From: Sambucus nigra
Taxonomy: Eukaryota > Streptophyta > Magnoliopsida > Dipsacales > Adoxaceae
Assembly (NCBI GenBank): GCA_949130495.1
Contig: OX422210.1
Location: 637,198,585-637,262,584, forward strand
Reading direction: 5' to 3'
DNA: 64,000 nt
The notes beneath the pieces were generated by a model. That model did not search any database. It was given only the letters and a program-made list of their open reading frames with translations, and had not been told where the DNA came from. Numbering within the stretch: the stretch's first letter is position 1; each line of letters starts with the position of its first letter. Of this stretch, positions 24,379-33,986 are shown piece after piece. The translations under genes were made by a program, and so were the position numbers.

Positions 24379-24952
24379 TGAGAGATAGATAGAGAGATAG
24401 ATAGATAGATAGAGAGAGAGAGAAGACTCACCTACATCATGATGTAATCACACCATACATCACACATAGTTATAAGCCCTAAGATACCTTTTTTCCAAAA
24501 TTTTATTTTTCTCTTGAAATTAACATCAACTCATATTCAAAAAATTAGATCAAAATACATTTGTAGCTATTTTTAAAAAATCCACAAAAAATGCTGGTGC
24601 CAAACCCTTATAAATAAGGTATTCTGAGCAGACCCGCATAAAATTTTATGAATACAAAAATTTTAGGGTCAATGAAAAAATAATTAAAGTATACGAAATT
24701 GTAATTATTTTTGAGTTGTAAAAGTTACCATATTTATACTTGAATTATCAAACGAGGGAAGCACGAATTCAATAAATTTCCAGACATCTTCATATGGGGA
24801 GACGAAAAAAGTCGAAACCAGTCTATATAATTGATTTATGTGCTCAATATATGAAGTAATTGAAGAATTCCACTTTTTTTTTTTATCTCTTGTGCTTTCA
24901 AATAATTCAGAAGGTTTTAATTTTTTCAAAATTTAGAAGATTTATAACCACA
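24046..24952. other. AT-rich spacer
   Basis: No gene recognised apart from the microsatellite listed separately. A GTTGGTATCA motif on the minus strand near 24,100 is a second weak primer-site look-alike. Confidence 0.4.
24284..24420. repeat. Compound (TA)n(GA)n(GATA)n microsatellite
   Basis: TA repeats pass into GA repeats and then into interleaved GATA/GAGA units. Confidence 0.95.
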
Positions 24953-24980
24953 CTAGCATGTAGGCCATGCGATGCGTGGC
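24953..24980 (-). mobile_element. Helitron 3' terminus
   Basis: On the minus strand a 7-bp-stem hairpin (GCCACGC-ATC-GCATGGC, one G-T pair, 24,964-24,980) is followed by CTACATG, then CTAG and T. Hairpin, about 7-nt spacer and CTRR-T are the diagnostic 3' end of plant Helitrons, which move by rolling-circle replication. The body extends to higher coordinates. The 5' TC end was not located, and no Rep/helicase gene is visible, so it is non-autonomous or truncated. Confidence 0.65.
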
Positions 24981-25880
24981 TTTTTTTTTTAAAATAATAA
25001 GTTATATTTTATATCTAATGTCACAGAATACTTTTGCAAAATGAAATGACATTGAATATAGAACTAAAATTAGAACATCAATATTTTTAATATTAAAGTG
25101 TAATGTATGACAATAAAATTATTGAAAACTACAATATGCAGAAATTTAAAGATGTTTGTAAAATCCTCAAATGCCGAAGGCCCATGTGTTTGTTCCATTG
25201 AGCATCTCCAGTGTAACGATGTAGAATACATATATGATATTCCTTCCTGCAAGATATGAAGTAATATGTTTAAATTTGATAAATTGATTTTATATATTTT
25301 AGATTTGAAAAAACATAGAATATAAAATATTTATGGGATGCAGTCGTAGTCTTCAATTGTGTCAATATATTTTCTCTTTTTTGTACCTACTTGAACAAAC
25401 ATTGTTGTTAATAGAACATTTTGTTATATGAGTTCAATTGACATGTATAATATATTAGCTTTGATGAACTTTCGCAATCATCAAAGATGGAGTTGTTTAT
25501 AAGAGTATTGTCAAATTTTGTGACTGTGTAGTATTCCTTTCCCATTATCAAATTGTATTTGTTGAGCTTGAGCATAAACTCATATATTTGCCAAATAAAT
25601 AAACTAACTTGCATTAGGAGGATATATTAGGAAATATGTTTACAATATTGATGAATTGTTACAAATGAATATTAAGGATTGAAATTTTTTGACTAACTAT
25701 ATTTATCAACATAGTTGAGCATCATTTTTAGAGATTAATATAGGATGTAATTAAAAGAAAAAATAGCAAAAACTATATACATATTAAGAGCTTTGTAAAT
25801 AAGTTTTATAAATGTATGAACATCAAACATATAGCATAATTTGACGTGACTTCATTTCTAACATATTGCTAAATGTGAAG
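24981..25880. other. Probable Helitron body, non-coding
   Basis: AT-rich with no convincing gene. A slightly GC-richer patch at 25,150-25,230 holds a minus-strand frame (MQEGISYMYSTSLHWRC) that could be a gene fragment; I do not recognise it. Confidence 0.4.
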
Positions 25881-25889
25881 ATGGATATT

Positions 25890-26310
25890 AGCACTGGCAA
25901 AATTATGGGTTGGGCCTAATTTGGGCTGGCAAATATGAGTTGGGTTAAATGTGGGTTGGGCCAAATATGGGTTGGGTTAAATGTGGGCCGGGCCAAATAT
26001 GGACCGACCAAATATGGGTTAGGCCAACCCATTGTTTTTTTACTAAAGTAAGTATTACAATTCGAGGTACATATAAAAAAACTCTTATTTTACTCACAAC
26101 TTTTAAAAATGAGTAATATATTTGATTTGTATCTTTTAAAATTGGGCTCTATATTTGATTCTTAGCTTTGAAATATGGGCCCATATTTATCTCATAGCTT
26201 TGAAATATGGGGCTCATATTTAACTCATAGCTTTTAAATATGGGCCCCATATTTAGATGAGTGGGCTAATATGGGTTATTTTATTATTTGGGCCACATTT
26301 TGCCACTAAT
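25890..26310. repeat. GGGCCAAATATGGGTTGGG and GCTTTGAAATATGGGCCC repeats
   Basis: Two adjoining families of imperfect tandem units: about 20-bp GGGTTGGGCCAAATAT units (25,905-26,035) and about 45-bp TTTGAAATATGGGCCCATATTT-type units with self-complementary GGGCCC centres (26,140-26,260). Confidence 0.8.
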
Positions 26311-26701
26311 AATGGATATTAATATTCTCGAGGCATAAAAATGAACAGGAATTGAACAAATTTATTAACACAGGATATGCAAAATGTAAAAAACAGAAAG
26401 TATACAAAGTTACCTTGAAAGTGAGATCTCAAAAAGTCCAGTGAACACAAAATTTATAATATATATTTCTGGGGAAAAAAAGGAATATAAATTTAACAAC
26501 AATGAAATGTTAAATATAAAAAAGTAGATTATACTTGGAATATAGAATCTAAAACATAACATACCTCTGAACTGATTGAAGTGAGAGAATGCAGTGAGAG
26601 AGATATTTGCCGGTGCCTTTCTCCTTGGTTCTGTCAAGCAAATGAGGCAGTGTAAATTAATATTATCACTTTACAAATTAATAAGAATAAATTATTAATA
26701 A

Positions 26702-26730
26702 CTAGATGTAAAGCCGCGCGATGCGCGAGC
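26702..26730 (-). mobile_element. Second Helitron 3' terminus
   Basis: The minus strand has hairpin CGCGC-ATC-GCGCG, then GGCTTTACAT, then CTAG and T. It is the same orientation as the end at 24,953, 1.75 kb away, suggesting two nested or tandem Helitrons of one family. The 5' end is not identified; the hAT MITE lies inside. Confidence 0.7.
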
Positions 26731-26828
26731 GAAATGATTATGTACACTGATTAAAAACGTATGTTTTAGTGTACTATTCAATTATAACAAAATTATATAT
26801 AATTAGTTTCACCACGTTTGTGTTGTTA

Positions 26829-27259
26829 TTAAAAATCAAGGTTCTAAAAAACGCGGGGCGTGATTGAGGTGTGGAGGCCAAGCCTTAAGCCTTGAAAGCC
26901 TAGGCGGCCCTAGGCGTAAAAATGCGTGAAAAGGCGTTTAGGCCTTCTTAATATATTTTAATATTTTTTAACCATAACAAGGCTATTAAAATACAAAAAT
27001 TGCACATATCATAAAAATATGTCTGAATATATGCAAATTAAAATACTATCTGATTATTTTGGATAAGATAAAGGTTCGATTTGTAAACAAATTCTTTAAA
27101 AGGCGACATCGTTTCACTAAGACATTGTTGTTTTTAGAAAAAAGTGCGCCGTAAGGGTTTTACCAAGAATAAGAAGTGAAAAGCATAAGGCGAGGCGTTT
27201 CTCCCAAGCCTTAAGCCTAGGCGGAGCCTAGGCGGGTTTTTTAGAACAGTGTTAAAAAT
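26829..27259. mobile_element. hAT-type MITE, 415 bp, with 8-bp TSD
   Basis: The element (26,837-27,251) has terminal repeats CAAGGTTCTAAAAAACGC and, inverted, CACTGTTCTAAAAAACCC. It is flanked by the perfect 8-bp duplication TTAAAAAT (26,829-26,836 and 27,252-27,259). CA...TG ends and an 8-bp duplication define hAT elements. The subterminal parts are full of CCTAGGCG/AGGCG words able to pair with each other; the centre is AT-rich with no ORF. It depends on a hAT transposase elsewhere. Confidence 0.88.
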
Positions 27260-28942
27260 ATAAAGAAATTTTCACATAATGACTGAAAAAATTATACCAA
27301 TAAATTAAATATACAATTTTTCCAATCAAAGTTAAAAATCAAAATTAATTTAAATTAAAAGAAAAATAAAAATTGAAATTTTGTATTGAGCGTCGAGATA
27401 TTAATACAGTGACAAATTGTTGATGTAAAAGTAGGCACAATGACATGGCTTTTCCTGAACAACGACAAAGAAAAAAAAGTTGGCTTCTTTTGACTTAGCA
27501 TAAACATAAAACATAAGAGAAAAAACTCCATTCATTCCAAATAAAACCCACCAGCTCTAAACAGAGTTGAGAATGATTCCCTTCCATTTCTCCTTCAAAA
27601 CCCATCTGCAAAACAAAGATTTTTTCCTAATACTCCAAAACACCAAACCGGATAAATCCTCAACTGTCAGCAAATCAGAAAAAAAAACAGCCAACATTCG
27701 AACCCAAAACTTTACAAACCACCTAAACCAAAGAACTACTCTGAATACGAAGAGAAAACCCCAATAACCACAACACTATGACCCCCCCCCCCCCCCAGCA
27801 TTTCTCCAAACTCAGATCACGAAATATAGCAACAGATATAAACAATTTGACTTATAATGGTAGCAATAGATTTTTGAAACCAAGTTCAAAATATCTATCT
27901 CCGCACAATCAGTCGATCTTTTCTTGGGTTGATTTGGGTGTTGGGTGTTATCTGTTGTTGGTTTGGGTCGATTTGAGGTTCTTGTTTTGGTTTGGGGGTT
28001 ACACTATTTGGATCGTTGTTATTGCTCTTGTTTGAAGGTGGTGTCGCCCATCGAAAAGATGTCTTCTGATGGCTCGATTCCATCATGCCCCCTGTGTCAG
28101 GTTAATATTCGGCGGTGTGTTGTTTGATGGCGCCTTGTGGGTTTGTTCCTCGTTTGCCGGTGTTTCGGTGATACAACGTTTGCACTCCTGTATAGCATTT
28201 TAGAACAGAGAATAGAGGTGCACGTGGAGCGTTAGAAAAAGTTATTATTAAATGATTGTTTAGCATTTTATAGTATATAGAGATAGAGATGATAAAACTA
28301 AAAAATTTACACAATAGATATGAAAAAGTCAAAATATAAACTGGAAATCTAAAGTAAATAATAATTAAATCCTAGAATCTATAATGCCAAAAAAAATAGA
28401 TAGGATCTAAAATTATGTATATGTATATATCTACAAACGATTACATATATATATATAGAAAAAAACAATTTACTTTTCCTTTGCTGCTATTATGTGTTGT
28501 AATTAAAAGAAGAGAGACGATCGACAACCTATTGTGTGGGAGGGACGGGGGCATATGCGGAAGGGGTTGGCGGGGGAGAGGAGCAACGGTGGGGTTTGGG
28601 TTTGGAGAGGAGAAGCGGCAGCGAGAGTTATTTAGTTTGAGAGAGTGTTTTTCTCTTCCTTTTCTATTTTGTATGAAGATAGATGACAACATGAAAGTAC
28701 ACTTTGCGGCTGATGACGGTATATTTTTTGGCTTTTTCACTCCTACAGATTGTCCTCTTGGAAAACTTGGTTAGCTGAATGTGTTTTACTTGGTTAACTC
28801 TTCGTAAATGGTATGATTGTGAATATATATGTACGACATTGTTTAATTGAATCAATTGTCACATGTAAGCTTATAAATTATAATGGTTCGAGACTACTAT
28901 TTTATATATATACAAAGATACATAGATAAGATAATTAAAAGG
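27260..28942. other. Unresolved region, possible gene remnant
   Basis: Contains a 15-base C run (27,782-27,796), a GT-rich patch (27,920-28,040) and a G-rich patch (28,535-28,630). Plus-strand frames at 27,567-27,767, 27,778-28,035 and 28,415-28,774 show no recognised domain; the last has a Gly/Arg-rich segment (GGICGRGWRGRGATVGFGFG). The patches of higher GC could be exons of a dead gene, but I cannot name it. Confidence 0.3.
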
Positions 28943-29486
28943 TTAAACTCATTTAGTTCATTTAAATATGAAAGATTATTTTATTTAATGTACAACTTAA
29001 TCTTTACTTCAAGATGAATGGTTTGGAAGTTGAAGATGAAAGGTTTGAATGTGTAGAGAGATGGAGGGAAAGTGTGTAAATGAATTTTAACACTTTAAAT
29101 ACGTGGTGACTTTTTTGTAGTATTTGAAAGTAACTATTAAACTTAACTGGTATTTTATAATAAAAAAGAGTTATGGTACTTTGAAGTAATTTTTTGAAGG
29201 GTGTTTTTAAGGGCACTACACATTTTACTCCAAAATACCACAACTCATTTTTTACTACAAAACACCACTTAATTTTAATAGTTACTTCCAAATATCACAA
29301 AAAGGGCTACCATATATATAAAGTTATAAAAATCATTTACGTACTTTGCCTCCATCTCTCTACACATTTAAACCTTCAAGCCCTCCAACTTCAACTTCCA
29401 AACCTTTCATCTTCAAAAAAAGATTAAGCTAATCAGGTTGGTACATTGAACAAAATAACCTTTCATCTTCAAATGAACTAAATGAT
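28943..29486. repeat. Long hairpin formed by MULE terminal repeats
   Basis: The left arm (about 28,943-29,187) is an inverted, diverged copy of the right arm (about 29,223-29,486), with a 35-bp spacer. Shared blocks include AATAGTTACTT, CATCTCTCTACACATT and the outer AAATGAACTAAATGA. The same sequence recurs at the other end of the element (about 37,380-37,613), so the right arm is the element's own terminal repeat and the left arm is an extra copy. Confidence 0.85.
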
Positions 29487-29489
29487 TTT

Positions 29490-30540
29490 TACAACCTATA
29501 TATATTTTTTACAGCCATACAATTTTTTTATCACAAACGAACGAACCCCGAACTATTGAGATCTTCAAACCTTCACCACGAACGAACTATTGGACGACAC
29601 AAGGTTATTTCACTATTCGATATATAGCTTCCGAACATAACAAGGTTCGAAATGTTGAAATGGATCAATCAATTGATTATTGAAAGCAAAACAGACTATA
29701 TGATTTTTTTTCTGAAATCAAAACGAGCCCCGAACTGTATGATTTTCTTTTTAATTGAACGACCTCTTTGAAATGTCGAAATGTTATGTCTGTCAAACTA
29801 GGGTTTCAATTATTATAAATAACACGAATTAATTGCGTTGATTCGTCATGTTTATAACAAATCAATGCAAATTAGATTAGGGTTCCATTTGTCAGGTTTA
29901 TACCAAATTATTTGCACTGATTCGCTATGTTTATGCCGAACGGATTCATTTTTTTCATTGTGAACATACTGAATCCTCACTCCATAATCATTGTAAACAT
30001 AGCAAATCCGTGCTACCCACTCGCTATGTATATGTCAAATGCACATTGATATGCCTTATGCTTTATTTGTTGGGTACTCACTATTATGACATTTTATTAG
30101 TATGATATGTTTTAGTTGTTAAGTACTCACTGTTATGAAATTGATATAACTTACGATCCATCTAATATGACATGTTATTAGTATGATTACATGACTTATG
30201 ACTTCATAGTATTTATGACTTATGATTTCAACAATACATGACTTATGACTTCATAATGTTTATGACTTATGTTTACAACAATTCATGACTTATGATTACA
30301 ACTATACATGACTAATGTTTTTAACTTATGTATACCACAATTCATAGCTTGTGTTTACATTAGTACATGACTAATCCTTAAGGAATTATGTATAACACAA
30401 TACGTAGTTATGTTTATGACTTAATTTTTAAACAATACATGACTTATGTTTATAAATTCTATATTTTATTGTACTCATCTATGTGTTATTTATTTTAATG
30501 CAGGTCTACTATAAATAACATAGTATCCTACTCTTGTAAG
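29490..30540. other. Left subterminal and upstream region of PMD gene, copy 2
   Basis: No gene. Has TTCGCTATGTTTATGCCGAA-like motifs (29,830-30,040) and repeated ATGACTTATG/TTTACAAC words (30,130-30,460), both matched in inverse in copy 1. It probably includes the PMD promoter; a CAG acceptor-like site precedes 30,504. Confidence 0.55.
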
Positions 30541-30613
30541 AATCGAAAGCCGTTGACTACCTCAGAGAGGAAGTACTACCACTGCTACTCCCTTAGAGGG
30601 CGCTGTCCCGGAT

Positions 30614-32850
30614 GTGATGGAGGTGGATGCCCCGGTGGTGGAGATGCCTGAGGATGTTGTGGTTCATGACGAGGAGGTTATGGTTGAGGTTGAGGATGAG
30701 GATGATATTGAGGATGCCATTGAGGTTGATGAGGATGATGACATTGAGGTTGAAGAGGAGGCTGAGGTTGAGGAAGAGGGACATGATGCAACGAGGGGTG
30801 ATGCCATGCAGGAGGATGTTACTCCATCTAAGGGGGTGTATTAACCCAATGACCTGATACCCCATTTACCATTTTACACAAAACTGCTAAAACGTATAAC
30901 AAGTAGAAAAAGGTGTCTGAAGAAAACACCTCTATCGTGACTTACCGGGGGCCATGACGATCTCAGCCTATTAAAACATTTTAAGCATCACGTGGCCTAC
31001 AATATTTGGATAGGTTTAGTGGTAATTACATTTCCTTATAACATTAAATCATTAATGTTTTGTATAATTCATTACTTTGATAAATCTTGATAAATATTTT
31101 GCTTATATTGTAGGAGGAGTGGGTGCCTTTATTGTGCATCAATCACTGGACAAAGATCAAGGAGTGGTTTTCAGTAATCTGTCCAAAGGTCTAAGTTGGG
31201 CATGCTTATAGCATTTAGCCACCGTTATATAAACTATGCCCTTGTATCTGTGTTTGACGAGAGGTGGCATCTGGAGACTAACACATTCTATATGCCATTT
31301 GGGGAGGTGACAATCACCCTTAACGATGTAACAACGACCTTGGGTGTTCCTCTCATCGGATTACCTCTATATAACCCGCAACCCATAGTTAAGGAGGAGG
31401 ATGTAGTGGTCCCATCGGTTGTGGACCTTATGGTGGAGACGTTGGGAGTGATCAGGGACGTTGCCTTGGAAGAATATGGAGAGCATGCTGGCATCCGATT
31501 GAACTGGCTCACTGCGAATTTCAAGGAATGGTCTCAGGATGCCAATGCCTCGAGTGTAGTCATAGACTATTGCGCCAAGGCTTATTTACTCTATATTATC
31601 AGGTGCATAATTTTTCTTGACAAGTCAAAGAACAAGATTTCCATGCTCTACCTTCATATTCTTAGAGAGGTGAAGAAGGTGGGGAAACTAGCATGGGGGG
31701 TGGGTATCTTGGTGCATGTGTATCAGCAGCCAGGCCTTACCTCTCTCTCAAGTGTGAGGCAAATGAGTGGTTGCCTCTGTCTTATACGGGTAACTAATAA
31801 TCTAAATTCATATTTCGATTATGTATGCTTATCAATTTCCCCCCTTTCTTTTAATAAATTCGTAATATATGTGTCTTGCAGTCATTGATATATGAGCACT
31901 TTCCAGGGGTTGGCTGATGCATCGATGTGGAGTTCAATTAAACCATGCCAAGGATTACACGTTAGTCATTGCAATCTGCCTCTTAGAAAAATGCATTTCA
32001 AAACCTAATAAATTATCGTGAGCAGTTGGATGAACTGAATGTTAATAATGTAAGTAAAGTCTTTAGTTTGTTTGTAATGTTTTCTTTTGACTGTGATATT
32101 TTTTGACATTCAATTATGTATTGTTTATGTGTAGGTAATTTGGGAACCCTACCGAGATGCTCGGGTTGCTTATCCCTTTCACGAAGCATCATGGTATCGA
32201 GAGATTATGATTTTTTTGAGGTGGGCGAGCCTTATTACTCGAAAAGATGCCTTAGATAAGTCGGCCGACTGCAAATCATACCTCGTGATCCCATGACACC
32301 CATGAAGGACGATAGGGGAGATAAGGCGGATCGATATAAGGTAAAATTCGATATGTAAAAATGGTACTAAAAAAATTGGCAAGACCCCCTTTTATCTGAT
32401 AAGTCTCGGTTAGTCCGTATCGAGCCCGTGGGATTGTAGCAATGAATATATGACTTGGTTCCTGTCCAAATCCCACCCTAGAGTCCAAAACCTCAAGTTT
32501 TGCATGGTCAAACAACAAATAACATCGTTGGTAATTTTTATGTGTTAACTACTTTCGGGTGTTCTAATTTCGTTACTAATTTTATGTTATTATCTTTTCT
32601 ATAGGCGGACGAGGTGTGCAAGGCTATGGATTTATTGAAGAACAATATTGACAATGGAATTGCTGCAGATTCGGGTGCATTAATTGCACGCAGTGCCCAA
32701 GCCTATGATATCCTAGCTGCGGCCATTGGGGTCGGCATGCCAGTTGTAATTGAGGAGCGGGTAGCAAAGAAAAGAAAGTCCAAGGGCAAAGGAAAAGAGA
32801 AAGTAGCCGAGGGGTCCCAAAGAAGTAAAAGAAAAAAATCGGAGTTTTGA
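30614..32850 (+). pseudogene. Plant mobile domain (PMD) protein, copy 2
   Basis: An acidic N-terminus (MMEVDAPVVEMPEDVVVHD..., 30,614-30,840) is followed by frames with stops, then a 92-bp GT-AG intron (31,022-31,113) at the same place as in copy 1. The PMD core is open at 31,196-31,888: YINYALVSVFDERWHLETNTFYMPFGE, TLNDVTTTLGVPLIGLPLYNPQP, LNWLTANFKEW, YLLYIIRCIIF. Later exons include VIWEPYRDARVAYPF (32,135-32,175) and a C-terminus with KNNIDNGIAADSGALIARSAQAY and a basic KKRKSKGKGKEK tail ending at 32,850. Its PMD core is longer and better preserved than copy 1. Breaks at 30,841 and in the 31,900-32,400 part suggest loss of function, although some could be unrecognised introns. Confidence 0.75.
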
Positions 32851-33133
32851 TTAAATGTTTTGAAGTTGTAGTTGAGGGGTCCCAAATGGATGGTTGTGGG
32901 TTTGAACTTAATTTTAATGTACTACTTGATTTACGTTTGAACTTATATGAATATGATTATATTGCTTTATGTATGAATTATAACTTTGAAATGTCGGTAT
33001 ATATTAGAGTTGGTATTTATTGTGTTATATGTGGTAAATATTGGTATATATTGTGTTATATGTTGGATTATGTATGTAAATGTTGGATCATATATGTAAA
33101 TGTTGGATTATGTATGTAAATGTGGGATTAAAA

Positions 33134-33660
33134 TTGGCTTGGCTTCATTCGCTGTGTTCATAGCGAATTAGGTCATTGATTTTGGGCTAAATATAGTGAA
33201 TGGATTTGGTTCGTTATAAACATCCCAAATAGTGCACTAATTAAAAATTGGTTTGGCTTCACTCGCTATGTTCATAGCGAATTAGGTCAATTATTTTGCG
33301 CTACACATAGTGAATGGATTTGGTTCGTTATAAAGATTCCCAACAGTGCACTTTGATTTGAAATTGGCTTGGCTTCATTCGCTATGTCCATAGCGAATTA
33401 GTTCAATTATCTCGAGCTAGACATAACAAATGGATTTGGTTCGTTATAAACATCCCAAACAATGCACTTTGATTAAAAATTAGCTTGGCTTCATTCGCTA
33501 AGTTCATAGCGAACAAGGTCAATTATTTAATGGTAAACATAGCTAATGGATTTAGTTCGTTTTAAACAGCCCAAATAGTGGACTGATTAAAAATTGGCTT
33601 GGCATCATTCGCTATGTTCATAGCAAACCATGTAAATTATTTTGGGCTAAACATAGTGAA
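33134..33660. repeat. Central tandem array of composite MULE copy 2
   Basis: Five units of 114-116 bp starting near 33,136, 33,250, 33,366, 33,482 and 33,596. Each has TTGGCTTCATTCGCTATGTT and, a little later, ATGGATTTGGTTCGTTATAAA. The core TTCGCTATGTTCATAGCGAA is a perfect 9-bp inverted repeat around TT in several units. Confidence 0.9.
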
Positions 33661-33664
33661 CACT

Positions 33665-33930
33665 GAAATTTTACTACAATTTCATTTCAATTTGATATCA
33701 TACAACTTAATTTAATAAACTTCAATTCAATTTGATTTCATACAACTTCATTTCAATATCAACCAAATGCATTTGAATATCCTACAAATTCATTTCATTT
33801 AATACAAACTCATTTCAATTTCATATCATACAAGTTCGTTTCGCATCATACAAATTCAGTTCATTTCATACTACTATATTTCATTTTATACACCTTAATC
33901 CCAATTGTACTTCATTTACAGATACAACAC
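33665..33930. repeat. CAATTTCATTTCATACAACTT minisatellite
   Basis: Irregular units of TTCATTTCAA/CATACAACTT; counterpart of 8,815-9,135. Confidence 0.75.
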
Positions 33931-33986
33931 CAAACAACACGATTTCGTAAAATAAAAGACATCCACAACTAGTTGATCTCGATAGG

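Noticed and set aside
28415..28774. Plus-strand 119-codon frame with a Gly/Arg-rich stretch as a gene
   Set aside because: The Gly/Arg part is from a G-rich low-complexity tract and nothing around it supports a gene structure; kept only as an unresolved region.
30593..30865. Minus-strand hydrophobic frame
   Set aside because: Antisense of the acidic N-terminus of the second PMD gene.
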